A DNA stretch of 64,000 nucleotides from Bacillus sp. OK048 (GCF_900103525.1 NZ_FNHN01000008.1:186001-250000), one strand, 5' to 3'. Counted from the first letter of the stretch, positions 1-9,212 are shown. Numbers and translations are program-made. The notes: generated by a model not told the origin, from the letters alone.

Positions 1-68
1 CGCTTATAATTAAATAAGTTTGAATGATAAATTATGAACTTTACTAGTTATGGCAGGAGATGTTAATT

Positions 69-1334
69 TTGCTAGAGAGAAGAAGACCGATCCCAATTGG
101 TGAAGCAGTTAAAAAGATAATGGAATTTCAATTAACAGGAAAAACAGAATATGTTTCTATAGATGATAGCTACGGACGCTTTTTGTCAGAAGACCTTAAA
201 GCAACAAGTGATGTACCCCATTTTGACAGAGCACCATACGATGGTTTTGCAGTTAGATCGATTGACACCAAGGCAGCCTCTTCAAACAATGAAGTAGAGT
301 TTAAGGTGGTCGATCATCTTGGAGCAGGTATGACGTCTTCAAAAGTAATTAGAGAATATGAAGCAGTCCGAATTATGACCGGTGCCATGTTGCCTGAAGG
401 AACAGACGCAGTTGTGATGTTTGAAGTTGCAAAAGCATATGAAAAAAATGGGACACCATTCATGTCAATAAAACGCAGCTTTAACAAGGGCGATAATGTT
501 TCCTATAGCGGGGAAGATGCAAAAGAGGGAGAAATCTTAGTAAAAAAGGGAACGTTAATAAACCCTGGTATACAAGCGATGTTGGCAACGTTTGGCTACC
601 ATCAGGTGCCTGTTGCGAAAATGCCAATCGTCGGGTTATTTGCTACTGGAACAGAATTGCTCGAAGTTGATGAAGAATTGGTACCTGGCAAAATTCGAAA
701 TAGTAATTCATATATGATAGCGGCTCAAATACAAAGGGCAGGTGCGATTGTTCATTACTTTGGTAAATTGCCGGATGTATTTGATACTTGTTTTACAGCA
801 GTTAAAGATGCAATGGATAAAGTGGATTTACTGATAACAACCGGTGGAGTTTCTGTTGGAGATTTTGATTATCTCCCAGCAATCTATGAAAAGCTTGAAG
901 CTGATGTCTTATTTAATAAAGTTGGGATGAGACCAGGCAGTGTAACGACTGTTGCGCAATTACACGGGAAGTTACTTTTTGGTTTATCTGGTAATCCATC
1001 TGCATGCTATGTTGGGTTTGAGTTATTTGCAAGACCAATCATTCGCAAAATGCTCTTTTCACCTAGACCTCACTTACGAAAAGAAAAAGCAGTACTTGAG
1101 GTTGATTTTCCAAAGGCAAACCCATTCACACGGTTTGTCCGCAGTGCTTATTCAATAAATAATGGCAGGATAATGGCAGAACCAAGCGGTTTAGATAAGT
1201 CCAATATCATTATGAGTCTTTCGGGGGCAAATTCCTTAATGATTCTTCCAGGAGGTACTAGAAGCTTCAAAGCGGGAGATGAGGTTGATATTCTGTTGCT
1301 CGAAGACCAAGTTGGCAGTGAATGGCCTTGGTAA
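69..1334 (+). CDS. moeA: Molybdopterin molybdenumtransferase MoeA
   Basis: MoeA inserts molybdate into adenylylated molybdopterin, the last step of molybdenum cofactor synthesis in the cytoplasm. The protein is about 421 residues, normal for the family, and contains the MoeA signatures FDRAPYDGFAVR, GDNVSYSGEDAKEGE, LFATGTELLE, TTGGVSVGDFDY and LFGLSGNPSACYV. The start is set at TTG 69: the AGGAG at 55-59 sits about 9 bases upstream, whereas the ATG at 60 directly abuts it. The resulting N-terminus (MLERRRPIP) also resembles B. subtilis MoeA. It overlaps mobB by 13 bases, so the two are translationally coupled. With the facing fnr gene this suggests nitrate respiration or another molybdoenzyme. 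Confidence 0.93.
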   Translation: MLERRRPIPIGEAVKKIMEFQLTGKTEYVSIDDSYGRFLSEDLKATSDVPHFDRAPYDGFAVRSIDTKAASSNNEVEFKVVDHLGAGMTSSKVIREYEAVRIMTGAMLPEGTDAVVMFEVAKAYEKNGTPFMSIKRSFNKGDNVSYSGEDAKEGEILVKKGTLINPGIQAMLATFGYHQVPVAKMPIVGLFATGTELLEVDEELVPGKIRNSNSYMIAAQIQRAGAIVHYFGKLPDVFDTCFTAVKDAMDKVDLLITTGGVSVGDFDYLPAIYEKLEADVLFNKVGMRPGSVTTVAQLHGKLLFGLSGNPSACYVGFELFARPIIRKMLFSPRPHLRKEKAVLEVDFPKANPFTRFVRSAYSINNGRIMAEPSGLDKSNIIMSLSGANSLMILPGGTRSFKAGDEVDILLLEDQVGSEWPW

Positions 1335-1855
1335 AGCCAATTATTTATCAAGTGGTAGGATATCAGAATTCCGGCAAAACCACATTTTTATTAAAACTAA
1401 TTCAAGTCCTAAAAAAGGTTGAATTAAAGATTGTAACCATTAAACATCATGGTCATGGAGGCTGTCCAGACGTATCAAAACAAAAAGATTCATCCAAGCA
1501 TCTAGATGCAGGAGCAGCTGCATCTTTGGTTGAGGGAGAAGGTAGGATCGTCCTCCAAGCAGAAGATTCCGATTGGAACCTTGATGAACAAATTAGATTA
1601 ATGGTTTTTTTTCAACCAGATATTATCCTGATTGAGGGGCACAAGAAGCAGCCTTATCCAAAATTACTTATTCTAAGAAATGAAGATGATCTTTTACTTT
1701 TGAATAATGTAAATAATATTACTGCCGTCATTGTTTGGAAGTATGCTTTATTGGAACAGGTTCGAGGAATTCTTAATGTTCCTGTATTTCATATTTCAGA
1801 GGAACAATCAGTAACAGAGATTTCAAAACAAATAAAAAAACTTGTTCATGCGTAA
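1322..1855 (+). CDS. mobB: Molybdopterin-guanine dinucleotide biosynthesis protein MobB
   Basis: MobB is a small GTP-binding accessory protein that helps MobA attach GMP to the molybdenum cofactor. The 177-residue protein opens with a P-loop (GYQNSGKTTFLLKL, about residues 11-24) followed by the family motif TIKHHGHGG. A later ILIEGHKKQPYPKL stretch fits the MobB Walker B/EGFK-like region. It overlaps the 3' end of moeA and is followed by a bidirectional terminator, so it is the last gene of a molybdenum cofactor operon that continues upstream of the window. Confidence 0.92.
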   Translation: MALVKPIIYQVVGYQNSGKTTFLLKLIQVLKKVELKIVTIKHHGHGGCPDVSKQKDSSKHLDAGAAASLVEGEGRIVLQAEDSDWNLDEQIRLMVFFQPDIILIEGHKKQPYPKLLILRNEDDLLLLNNVNNITAVIVWKYALLEQVRGILNVPVFHISEEQSVTEISKQIKKLVHA

Positions 1856-1888
1856 AAAAAAATCGGTCTAAGTGACCGATTTTTTTAG
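1856..1888. terminator. Bidirectional terminator between mobB and fnr
   Basis: An A-rich stretch, the stem atcggtc/gaccgat with a short taagt loop, and a run of T form an intrinsic terminator that reads in both directions. It separates the convergent mobB and fnr genes. Confidence 0.85.
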
Positions 1889-2577
1889 TCTATTTTACAG
1901 ATTTCTATTGAGCAGTCTTCACAATCAATTTCATTCTTTAAATAATCTAAGTCATGAATTGTAATAGAACCTTTATCGATTGAAATAATTCCTGTTTTTC
2001 TTAAATCACTTAACAGCCGATTTACAACTTCTCGCGATGTCCCGCAGAAATTTGCCAATTCTTGGTTCGTTAAAGGTAATTCAATTAGGATTCCTTGATT
2101 TGTGTTACTCCCGTAACTGTTAGTGATACGGATGAGTGTTGAATATAATGCACCTTTCTTACCATGCAAAACAAGGTCTCTAAATTTCGTTTGAGTTTTT
2201 CGATACTGTTGACTCATCCATTTCATAAATTCAAGTGAGAGCTCATTATCATGTGTAAGCTTTTCTTCTAAAACATCCTTCATAATAACAGCCACTTCGC
2301 CACTTTCAGCTACACGGGCACTTAAAAGATACTTAGCTGCAGAGGAAAATAGATCAAGTTCCCCAATGAAGTCTCCTCTTGAACACATTCTGAGTGTAAG
2401 TTCCCGGCCGTCAGGAATAATCTTGCTGATTTGGATAATTCCACTTTGGACAATATATAACTCATTTGCAGCAGAACCTTCTTGAAACAGAAAAGTCCCC
2501 TTTTCAATTTTCTTAGTATGGTGAACGGTATCAAATAGTTGAGTCAACTTTACAGGTATTTCTTTTATTGACTGCAT
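1885..2577 (-). CDS. fnr: Fnr-type oxygen-sensing transcriptional regulator
   Basis: This CRP/FNR-family regulator has an N-terminal cyclic-nucleotide-like beta-roll (residues about 15-120) and a C-terminal winged helix (LTNQELANFCGTSREVVNRLL). The extreme C-terminus carries CEDCSIEIC, a C-x2-C-x4-C arrangement. This matches the C-terminal 4Fe-4S ligands of B. subtilis Fnr, not the N-terminal cluster of E. coli FNR. In B. subtilis Fnr activates nitrate respiration genes, which fits the molybdenum cofactor genes facing it. The start is the ATG at 2577, with aaggtgg 8 bases upstream; a GTG at 2589 lies inside that ribosome binding site. Length is about 230 residues. Confidence 0.88.
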   Translation of the reverse strand: MQSIKEIPVKLTQLFDTVHHTKKIEKGTFLFQEGSAANELYIVQSGIIQISKIIPDGRELTLRMCSRGDFIGELDLFSSAAKYLLSARVAESGEVAVIMKDVLEEKLTHDNELSLEFMKWMSQQYRKTQTKFRDLVLHGKKGALYSTLIRITNSYGSNTNQGILIELPLTNQELANFCGTSREVVNRLLSDLRKTGIISIDKGSITIHDLDYLKNEIDCEDCSIEICKID

Positions 2578-2816
2578 ATGAATAACCACCTTAAAGGGGC
2601 GAAATCAATCGCTAATTTGCTTTGCCAAATAAAAACAGTCAAAAGTTTATTTACTAGATAGTACTATAATTATATTGTTAACAAAGCTTATTTATCAATA
2701 ATTGTGCCATAAATTCATACAATCGTCAAAAGTTTATCATTAATTGAAAATTATTCCTATACTGACTACTGATTTAATGGAAATAATAAAGATGTACATG
2801 AAAAGGAGGGACAACA

Positions 2817-2996
2817 ATGGGGCAAAACCGTCAATTTCGGTCTGGTCAAAAGGCACCAAATAATGGTGTATATATAGAAATCGGTGATACAGAGTCAAAT
2901 GTCAATAATCCAAAAAAGATAAAGCTAAAAGCCGGAGACAGGTTTCCTGAAACGTCCAATGACGAACGCATTTGGACATACCAGCGTAAACCTTAA
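2817..2996 (+). CDS. yjzC: YjzC family small protein
   Basis: A 59-residue protein starts at the ATG at 2817 with a strong aaggaggg upstream. It reads MGQNRQFRSGQKAPNNG, then a central AGDRFPETSNDERIWTY, characteristic of the conserved Bacillus YjzC family. Its function is unknown. It lies upstream of clpB and ends at a hairpin terminator, so it is probably monocistronic. Synteny with yjzC-yjzD of B. subtilis supports the assignment. Confidence 0.88.
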   Translation: MGQNRQFRSGQKAPNNGVYIEIGDTESNVNNPKKIKLKAGDRFPETSNDERIWTYQRKP

Positions 2997-3003
2997 ATCA
3001 TTT

Positions 3004-3034
3004 TAAAAAAGTCATCCAAGACGGATGGCTTTTA
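3004..3034 (+). terminator. Terminator after yjzC
   Basis: The hairpin gtcatcc/ggatggc with flanking A and T tracts follows the yjzC stop directly and precedes the clpB promoter. Confidence 0.7.
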
Positions 3035-3059
3035 TTTTATATCTGAGTACATAATCGTA

Positions 3060-3093
3060 TATAATAGAATCAAATAGGTCAAAAATGGTCAAA
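3060..3093 (+). promoter_or_regulatory. clpB promoter -10 and CtsR operator
   Basis: TATAAT occupies 3060-3065. Just downstream, GGTCAAA-AAT-GGTCAAA (3077-3093) is a full match to the CtsR heptad direct repeat RGTCAAA-NAN-RGTCAAA. CtsR represses class III heat-shock genes in Firmicutes. The site ends 12 bases before the clpB ATG and overlaps the likely transcript start, a position that would block initiation. Confidence 0.85.
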
Positions 3094-3105
3094 GAGGTGT
3101 GGAAT

Positions 3106-5700
3106 ATGGATTTAAATCGAATGACAGAGCGATTGCAGAAGGGTATTTTAGATGCCCAATCCTTAGCAATAAAATGCAGACATCAAGAGGTGGACGAACC
3201 ACATTTATTCTTAACACTTCTACGTCAAGAGGATAGTCTGTTACGTGCAATTTTAAATAAAGCAGACATTCAGACAAAAACAGTTGAAAAATTTTTACAA
3301 TCAGTACTTGATCAAAAGCCACAAGTGACTGGGAGCGGTGCAGAGCAAGGGAAATTATACATTACGTCTAAGCTGCAACGACTTTTTGTAAGTGCGGAAG
3401 ATCTTGCATCAAAGTTCTCTGATGATTTTATATCTATCGAACATATTTTATTAGCTGCTTCCTATGCTAGAGATTCTGAAATGCAGAGGATGCTAAAATC
3501 AAATGGAAAAACGGCGGAGTCCATCTTATCCGCCATTAAGGAAATAAGGGGGAATCAAAGAGTGACGTCACAAAATCCCGAAGCTGTCTACGATGCACTT
3601 AATAAATATGGAAGAGACCTTGTTGCCGAAGTAAAAGCAGGGAAACTTGATCCCGTTATTGGAAGGGATACAGAAATCCGCCATGTCATCCGGATATTAT
3701 CTAGGAAGACTAAAAATAATCCAGTATTAATTGGTGAACCCGGAGTGGGAAAAACCGCTATTGTTGAAGGGCTTGCACAGCGAATTGTTAGGAAAGATGT
3801 TCCAGAGGGTTTAAAAGATAAAACCATTTTCTCATTAGATATGAGCTCTTTGATTGCGGGGGCAAAGTTTAGAGGAGAATTTGAAGAGAGATTAAAAGCG
3901 GTATTGAATGAAGTAAAAAAAAGTGAAGGGCAAATTCTTTTATTTATTGATGAGCTTCACACCATCGTTGGAGCAGGAAAAACGGAAGGGGCTATGGATG
4001 CGGGCAATATGTTAAAACCGATGCTGGCTCGAGGTGAGCTTCATTGTATTGGGGCAACAACCCTTGATGAACATCGAAAATATATTGAGAAAGACCCTGC
4101 ACTGGAGCGCAGATTTCAACAAGTTCTTGTTCAAGAACCAAATGTGGAGGATACTATCTCCATATTGCGTGGGTTAAAGGAAAGATTTGAGGTACATCAT
4201 GGAGTGAAAATCCATGACCATGCGCTTGTTGCAGCTGCAACGTTATCAGATAGGTATATAACCGAACGATTTCTGCCGGATAAAGCGATTGATCTCGTGG
4301 ATGAAGCTTGTGCACTTATTCGAACTGAAATCGATTCCATGCCAACTGAACTAGATGAAGTAACGCGAAGAGTCATGCAATTGGAAATTGAAGAAGCTGC
4401 TTTGAAAAAAGAGCAGGATGCCGCTAGTAAGAAAAGACTAGAAGTCCTTTTAAAGGAGCTTGCAGAGTTAAAAGATCAAGCAAATAACATGAAAGCTATT
4501 TGGCTCCAGGAAAAACAAGCCATACAAAAGGTGCAAGTAAAGAGGGAACAACTGGAGAAGCTACGCAGAGAATTACAGCAGGCGGAAGACAAATATGACT
4601 TAAATCGTGCTGCAGAGCTTCGTCATGGACAAATACCTTTGGCGGAAAAGGAATTGAAAGAACTCGAAACAGCAACATCCGACCAAGAACGGTTACTTCG
4701 CGAGGAAGTAACAGGAGAAGAAATTTCAAATATTGTAGCAAGATGGACGGGAATCCCCCTTGCTAAGCTGGTCGAAGGTGAAAGAGAGAAACTTCTAAGA
4801 TTAGAATCGATCCTGCATGAACGGGTAATCGGGCAAAATGAGGCAGTGCAATTAGTGGTTGATGCAGTTTTACGGGCTCGTGCTGGAATAAAGGATCCAA
4901 ACAGACCCATTGGATCATTTCTCTTTTTGGGACCAACGGGTGTTGGAAAGACAGAACTAGCTAAAGCACTTGCCGAGGCATTATTTGATAGTGAAGAGCA
5001 GATGATTCGTATAGATATGTCCGAATATATGGAGAAACATGCAGTTTCAAGGCTAATCGGTGCACCACCTGGGTATGTAGGTTATGAGGAGGGGGGACAG
5101 CTTACTGAAGCGGTCAGAAGAAGACCTTATTCTGTTATTCTGATGGATGAAATTGAAAAAGCTCATCCAGAGGTATTTAATATCCTCCTACAGGCACTTG
5201 ATGACGGAAGAATAACAGATTCACAAGGACGAATAGTGGATTTTAAAAATACTGTCATTATCATGACTTCTAATATTGGTTCCCATTACTTATTGGAACG
5301 AAAGGAAGAGGAGGAAGATATTTCGGAAGTGACAAGGGAAAAGGTCCTCGGTCAATTAAAGAGTCATTTCCGACCTGAATTTTTAAATAGGATTGATGAA
5401 ACGATTTTATTTAAACCATTATCAATAGTTGATATAAAAGGTATTGTGGTAAAAATGCTGAAAGAACTTCAGGACAGGTTAAAGGATCAAGATATTGAGG
5501 TAACAATCACAGACCAAGCAAAAGAGTATATTGCTGTAAATGGATTTGACCCAATTTATGGTGCAAGACCATTAAAGCGGTATATCCAAAGGAATATCGA
5601 GACAAAACTGGCGAGGGCAATTATTGCCGGTACGGTTCATAACCATTCTGTTGTAAAAATAACAAGCGAAAATGAAGAAATAACAATCTCGATTGATTAA
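3106..5700 (+). CDS. clpB: ATP-dependent disaggregase ClpB
   Basis: ClpB is a hexameric AAA+ chaperone that pulls apart protein aggregates together with DnaK. The 864-residue protein has the Clp N-domain (about 1-145), AAA-1 with Walker A GEPGVGKT near residue 209, a long coiled-coil M domain (about 400-530), AAA-2 with Walker A GPTGVGKT near 609, and a D2-small domain. The long M domain distinguishes ClpB from ClpC, ClpE and ClpA. The start is the ATG at 3106, giving [11 protein letters not shown], a typical ClpB N-terminus. The ATG at 3085 lies inside the CtsR box and is rejected. The upstream CtsR site implies heat-shock control. B. subtilis 168 lacks clpB, but other Bacillus species carry it. 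Confidence 0.95.
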   Translation: MDLNRMTERLQKGILDAQSLAIKCRHQEVDEPHLFLTLLRQEDSLLRAILNKADIQTKTVEKFLQSVLDQKPQVTGSGAEQGKLYITSKLQRLFVSAEDLASKFSDDFISIEHILLAASYARDSEMQRMLKSNGKTAESILSAIKEIRGNQRVTSQNPEAVYDALNKYGRDLVAEVKAGKLDPVIGRDTEIRHVIRILSRKTKNNPVLIGEPGVGKTAIVEGLAQRIVRKDVPEGLKDKTIFSLDMSSLIAGAKFRGEFEERLKAVLNEVKKSEGQILLFIDELHTIVGAGKTEGAMDAGNMLKPMLARGELHCIGATTLDEHRKYIEKDPALERRFQQVLVQEPNVEDTISILRGLKERFEVHHGVKIHDHALVAAATLSDRYITERFLPDKAIDLVDEACALIRTEIDSMPTELDEVTRRVMQLEIEEAALKKEQDAASKKRLEVLLKELAELKDQANNMKAIWLQEKQAIQKVQVKREQLEKLRRELQQAEDKYDLNRAAELRHGQIPLAEKELKELETATSDQERLLREEVTGEEISNIVARWTGIPLAKLVEGEREKLLRLESILHERVIGQNEAVQLVVDAVLRARAGIKDPNRPIGSFLFLGPTGVGKTELAKALAEALFDSEEQMIRIDMSEYMEKHAVSRLIGAPPGYVGYEEGGQLTEAVRRRPYSVILMDEIEKAHPEVFNILLQALDDGRITDSQGRIVDFKNTVIIMTSNIGSHYLLERKEEEEDISEVTREKVLGQLKSHFRPEFLNRIDETILFKPLSIVDIKGIVVKMLKELQDRLKDQDIEVTITDQAKEYIAVNGFDPIYGARPLKRYIQRNIETKLARAIIAGTVHNHSVVKITSENEEITISID

Positions 5701-5702
5701 AC

Positions 5703-5738
5703 AAAAAAGGTCATCCAAATGAATGGATGACCTCTTTT
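5703..5738. terminator. Bidirectional terminator between clpB and yjzD
   Basis: The stem ggtcatcca/tggatgacc is flanked by an A-run upstream and T-rich sequence downstream, serving the two convergent genes. Confidence 0.8.
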
Positions 5739-5743
5739 ACTTA

Positions 5744-5929
5744 TTAGTGTTTTTCAACAGGTTGATTTGGAAGTACTGCAGTTGCAATAATAATTAAAAT
5801 GGAGACACCGACTGAAATAATTGCCCCAGCCTTGAAGTCAAAAACTCCGCCTTCTGTCATTGAACTAACTACATATGAAAGCATTTGCACTAATAGAAAC
5901 GTCCAAAAGAATGTCCAAAAGTATCGCAT
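5744..5929 (-). CDS. yjzD: YjzD family small membrane protein
   Basis: This 61-residue protein has two predicted transmembrane segments (about residues 2-21 and 34-53) and a short polar tail, as in the DUF2929 YjzD family. An agaggtgat ribosome binding site precedes the ATG. Its function is unknown. Its position between yjzC/clpB and yjaU matches B. subtilis synteny. Confidence 0.85.
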   Translation of the reverse strand: MRYFWTFFWTFLLVQMLSYVVSSMTEGGVFDFKAGAIISVGVSILIIIATAVLPNQPVEKH

Positions 5930-6136
5930 TATGTATCACCTCTACCCTATTTTTCATCTCTCATAATAGTACCATATGCGTATAAAATAATAAACGCAAA
6001 TTTAGCGATTAGGCAATGGACTAAAGCTTTATCATAAATTCCCAAGTTTAGAAATGAATATTGGGCTATATTCCCTTTCAACTAATGTGAAATCACATAC
6101 AATATCTTGAGGAAATATGTAAAAGGAGATTTAACG

Positions 6137-6859
6137 ATGGAGAACCGGAATTTTCAGATGGATACCCAGTGGAATATCATCCATTACCCTGAAAAGCCCA
6201 CAGGTTTTGGAATCTTAATAATTGGAGATGAAAGGCATTTTGTCGACGAAAATAAATGCTTTTGGAGTCAAAATGAAGGTAAACTTGCCATTATCGATGA
6301 ATTAAAAAAATCAGGATATACTATTTTTTCCTCAAATTTGTATGGGCGAAACTGGGGAAGTGACCATGCGGTTGAGCTTGCGCAAAGGCTGTACCAGCAA
6401 GTAATACGCAGTGAAATTCTGAATAATAAAATTCATCTATTAGCAGAGGGTATGGGAGCACTCGTAGCAGTAAGATTAATGGAAAAAATGAAAGGCCAGC
6501 TAAGGTCTGTCGTTTTACTTAATCCCATTCTTTCTTTAAAAAATCATATTGAATTAGAAAAAGAGCATAAATTTTTTTATAAAAAATTAATGAGAGAACT
6601 GACATCAGCTCATATGAAGGATCAAGTCACGCTTGAAAAAGAACTAAAAAATATGAGCGTAGAGCTAAATTTTGATTGGAGTGTTCCGATAAAAATTATC
6701 AATATTATGTCCAGCGGAAAATCGTATAACCAATCAAAACAGATGCAATTATTACTTGCTAAAACAGATATCAATCCAACTTATATTGTTCCTGAAAAAA
6801 AGAAACAGCTCGGCTATATGATGAAAAAGTTTTTCAATCAATATGAAAAGTTGTTGTAA
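6137..6859 (+). CDS. yjaU: YjaU-like alpha/beta hydrolase-fold protein
   Basis: The 240-residue protein resembles the Bacillus YjaU family (alpha/beta hydrolase superfamily) by position and overall pattern: an early ILIIGDERHF strand-turn and a central nucleophile-elbow-like segment LLAEGMGALVAVRL. The elbow reads G-M-G where active esterases have G-x-S-x-G, so the usual serine is absent and catalysis is doubtful. The start is the ATG at 6137 behind aaaaggagat. An ATG-less extension to 6107 has no ribosome binding site. Its biological role is unknown. Confidence 0.72.
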   Translation: MENRNFQMDTQWNIIHYPEKPTGFGILIIGDERHFVDENKCFWSQNEGKLAIIDELKKSGYTIFSSNLYGRNWGSDHAVELAQRLYQQVIRSEILNNKIHLLAEGMGALVAVRLMEKMKGQLRSVVLLNPILSLKNHIELEKEHKFFYKKLMRELTSAHMKDQVTLEKELKNMSVELNFDWSVPIKIINIMSSGKSYNQSKQMQLLLAKTDINPTYIVPEKKKQLGYMMKKFFNQYEKLL

Positions 6860-6942
6860 ATGCATCCCTCCCCAAAAGAGATATATTTCTTAATGAAACC
6901 GCATAGGATTCAGTAAAGAAGCTTGGGGAGGCAGGAATAGTA

Positions 6943-7755
6943 ATGGACAAGGTAGTAATTATTGGAGTATTTGATTTTGTGAATTTTCATGTTTGTAAAG
7001 CGTTACTAGATAAAGGGATAGAGGTCAAGGGGGTACAGATTGAAACAGAGGAGAATGGGGATTTGCTAGTTGAGAAAAGATTAGAAATCGGGCGAAATGC
7101 CAACTTTTCTGTGATTTCAATCGGGGAATTAACAGATGAGCACAACCAGAAAGGGACAATGGTACTCTCTGTTTACGACCTATATATGCAATATCAGGAA
7201 GATTTTTTACTTAGTGAGGATATAAAAAAACCATTCATGAATTTTAATAATTGGGAAAAAATTGTTATCCTTGCTCCAAGCCAACTAGTAACGAATGAAA
7301 ACATAACAGAAGCTGGAGTTATTATGCTAAATTTTATGAAAGGGATAAAGTCCCTAGCGAATAACATACAATTCCTCTATTTACCAACTATATATGGTCC
7401 ATGGCAGCCAGATACCTTTATGTTTCAACATTCTATTTTAAATGAATGGAATGGGGAGGGGACATTTAGAGGGCTGCGGGAGGAGATAACAGATGCCTTG
7501 TTTGTAGAAGATGCAGTAGCATCTATCATTGAAATTGTCGAAAAGAACTCTCCTGGCAGATACCTTCTCCAAAGCGGGAAGAACAATCAATGGGAACAAT
7601 GTGCAGCTTTTCTAGGAATTGGTGACCACATTTCCAACCAAAGTACAAAAGAGCTGGTAGACAATGAAATTAACAAATTATCCGTTAAAAGTATCATCCC
7701 ACTACCTGATGCCTTAACCAAGCAAATAGAACATACCCACCGCGTGTATATTTAA
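6943..7755 (+). CDS. yjaV: YjaV-like NAD(P)-binding epimerase-fold protein
   Basis: This 270-residue protein starts with a Rossmann-like VVIIGVFDFVNFHVCKALLDKG, and the mid-section LYLPTIYGPWQPDTF resembles NAD-dependent epimerase/dehydratase (extended SDR) proteins. The glycine pattern at the N-terminus is degenerate, and a canonical Y-x3-K pair is not obvious, so enzymatic activity is unproven. It sits where yjaV lies in B. subtilis. The ribosome binding site ggggagg is exactly complementary to cctcccc about 55 bases upstream, which may affect translation. A bidirectional terminator follows. Confidence 0.7.
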   Translation: MDKVVIIGVFDFVNFHVCKALLDKGIEVKGVQIETEENGDLLVEKRLEIGRNANFSVISIGELTDEHNQKGTMVLSVYDLYMQYQEDFLLSEDIKKPFMNFNNWEKIVILAPSQLVTNENITEAGVIMLNFMKGIKSLANNIQFLYLPTIYGPWQPDTFMFQHSILNEWNGEGTFRGLREEITDALFVEDAVASIIEIVEKNSPGRYLLQSGKNNQWEQCAAFLGIGDHISNQSTKELVDNEINKLSVKSIIPLPDALTKQIEHTHRVYI

Positions 7756-7772
7756 TGTTGGAAATGTAGAGA

Positions 7773-7808
7773 AAAAGCTGCCGTTTACCTCGGCAGCTTA
7801 TTTTTTAT
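7773..7808. terminator. Bidirectional terminator after yjaV
   Basis: The stem aagctgccg/cggcagctt is flanked by an A-run and a T-run, between the convergent yjaV and the small gene at 7798-8040. Confidence 0.85.
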
Positions 7809-8040
7809 TTAAAAACCGTTCGACAAAGGGATAAACCATTTGAACTAATGGTTTTAAATTCTGAGAGGATTCCTTTAATTTCTCAATATTATCAAATATG
7901 GCTTCCATATTTATTGATGAAGGGTTCGAATCTGAAACTTTATGAGGTTTCGTCCGCATATCCTCACTTCTGTTCCCAAACATCATTCTTGAAAAACGGT
8001 CTTCCGGGTTCTGATGGTGACGATATTTTTCTTTGTCCAT
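7798..8040 (-). CDS. Small hypothetical protein at the yjzB position
   Basis: This 80-residue hydrophilic protein has a gaggagt ribosome binding site before its ATG. A basic, His/Arg-rich N-terminal half (KYRHHQNPEDRFSRMMFG) is followed by an amphipathic C-terminal half ending LVQMVYPFVERFLNKK. I do not recognise a domain. In B. subtilis a small gene of similar size, yjzB, sits just upstream of fabHA, so this may be its counterpart. The competence genes med and comZ, found here in B. subtilis, are missing. Confidence 0.6.
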   Translation of the reverse strand: MDKEKYRHHQNPEDRFSRMMFGNRSEDMRTKPHKVSDSNPSSINMEAIFDNIEKLKESSQNLKPLVQMVYPFVERFLNKK

Positions 8041-8169
8041 ATCATAACTCCTCGTATATTTATTTTAGTCTTTGCTCCTTTTAGATTATGAAAGATGTGA
8101 ACAAATGGTATAGTCATTAGTTGAGTTAAAGCATTTAATGGTTGCTTAAATACGTCTTTATTTGATAAA

Positions 8170-8191
8170 ATTAGTACCAAGTCATAATAAT
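8170..8191 (+). promoter_or_regulatory. FapR-like operator upstream of fabH
   Basis: ATTAGTACCAAGTCATAATAAT contains a full FapR left half-site (TTAGTACC) and a degenerate right half. FapR represses fatty-acid and phospholipid synthesis genes and is released by malonyl-CoA. The site lies about 45 bases before the fabH start. A perfect version precedes fabI at 28652. Confidence 0.75.
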
Positions 8192-8231
8192 TGATAATAA
8201 TATCAAGTAAATTATATAGGGAGATGATTCC

Positions 8232-9164
8232 TTGAACGCTGGAATTATTGGGATTGGCAGGTATTTACCAGAAAAGATCGTTACAAATGCAGATTTAGAA
8301 AAAATCATGGATACAACAGATGAATGGATTCGCTCGCGTACAGGCATTGAGGAACGTCGTATTGCAGGCGATAACATTAATACATCTGATATGGGGTTTG
8401 CTGCTGCCCAAAAAGCAATCGAAGATGCAGGAATTACTCCCGAAGATATCGATTTAATTTTGGTCGCAACCGTAACGCCAGATCAGCCATTCCCTTCCGT
8501 TGCATGTATGCTACAAGAACGGTTAGGTGCTAAAAAGGCTGCAGCGATGGACGTTAGTGCAGCCTGTGCAGGTTTTATGTACGGTATTATTACCGGTAAG
8601 CAGTTTGTTGAATCAGGAGCTTATAAGCATGTTCTGGTAGTGGGTGTTGAAAAACTTTCAAGGATTACCGACTGGAATGACCGAAACACCGCAGTCCTAT
8701 TTGGAGACGGTGCAGGAGCCGTTATCGTTGGTGAGGTTTCCGAAAATAGAGGGATTCTTTCTTTTGAGTTGGGTGCAGATGGTACTGGTTCTAAGCATTT
8801 ATATCAAGATGAGTATATTATTATGAATGGACGGGAAGTCTTTAAATTTGCAGTACGACAGATGGGGGAAAGCTGTGTTCATGTTCTCGAAAAGGCTGGA
8901 TTGACAAAAGAAGATGTTGATTTCCTAATTCCTCACCAAGCCAATATCAGGATTATGGAGGCATCTAGACAAAGGCTGGAGCTGCCGATTGAAAAAATGT
9001 CTAAGACCGTTCATAAATACGGGAATACTTCATCTGCGTCTATTCCGATTTCTCTCGTTGAGGAAATAGAGGCTGGAAAAATCAAAGACGATGACCTAAT
9101 TGTTATGGTTGGTTTTGGTGGCGGCTTAACTTGGGGTGCCATTGCGATTAGATGGGGAAAATAA
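8232..9164 (+). CDS. fabHA: 3-oxoacyl-ACP synthase III FabH
   Basis: FabH condenses acyl-CoA with malonyl-ACP to start each fatty-acid chain and sets the branched-chain primer preference in Bacillus. The 310-residue protein begins with a TTG codon preceded by gggaga; the N-terminus [15 protein letters not shown] matches B. subtilis FabHA. The active-site triad is visible: Cys112 in DVSAACAGF, His in PHQANIRI, and Asn in YGNTSSAS. It forms an operon with fabF (48-base gap) behind a FapR operator. Confidence 0.95.
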   Translation: MNAGIIGIGRYLPEKIVTNADLEKIMDTTDEWIRSRTGIEERRIAGDNINTSDMGFAAAQKAIEDAGITPEDIDLILVATVTPDQPFPSVACMLQERLGAKKAAAMDVSAACAGFMYGIITGKQFVESGAYKHVLVVGVEKLSRITDWNDRNTAVLFGDGAGAVIVGEVSENRGILSFELGADGTGSKHLYQDEYIIMNGREVFKFAVRQMGESCVHVLEKAGLTKEDVDFLIPHQANIRIMEASRQRLELPIEKMSKTVHKYGNTSSASIPISLVEEIEAGKIKDDDLIVMVGFGGGLTWGAIAIRWGK

Positions 9165-9212
9165 AGGCAAATAGCTAACTATACAATGAAGTGTAATGAA
9201 GGAGATGTCTAA

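Noticed and set aside
3085..3105. ATG 3085 as the clpB start
   Set aside because: It lies inside the CtsR operator and has no ribosome binding site; family alignment starts at [10 protein letters not shown].
6088..6100. TGTGAAATCACA resembling an Fnr or CRP site upstream of yjaU
   Set aside because: The half sites are only 2 bases apart, whereas Fnr of Bacillus needs TGTGA-N6-TCACA.
7848..8084. 78-residue plus-strand frame opposite the small gene at 7798-8040
   Set aside because: No ribosome binding site and no conserved pattern; the minus-strand frame has a good gaggagt.
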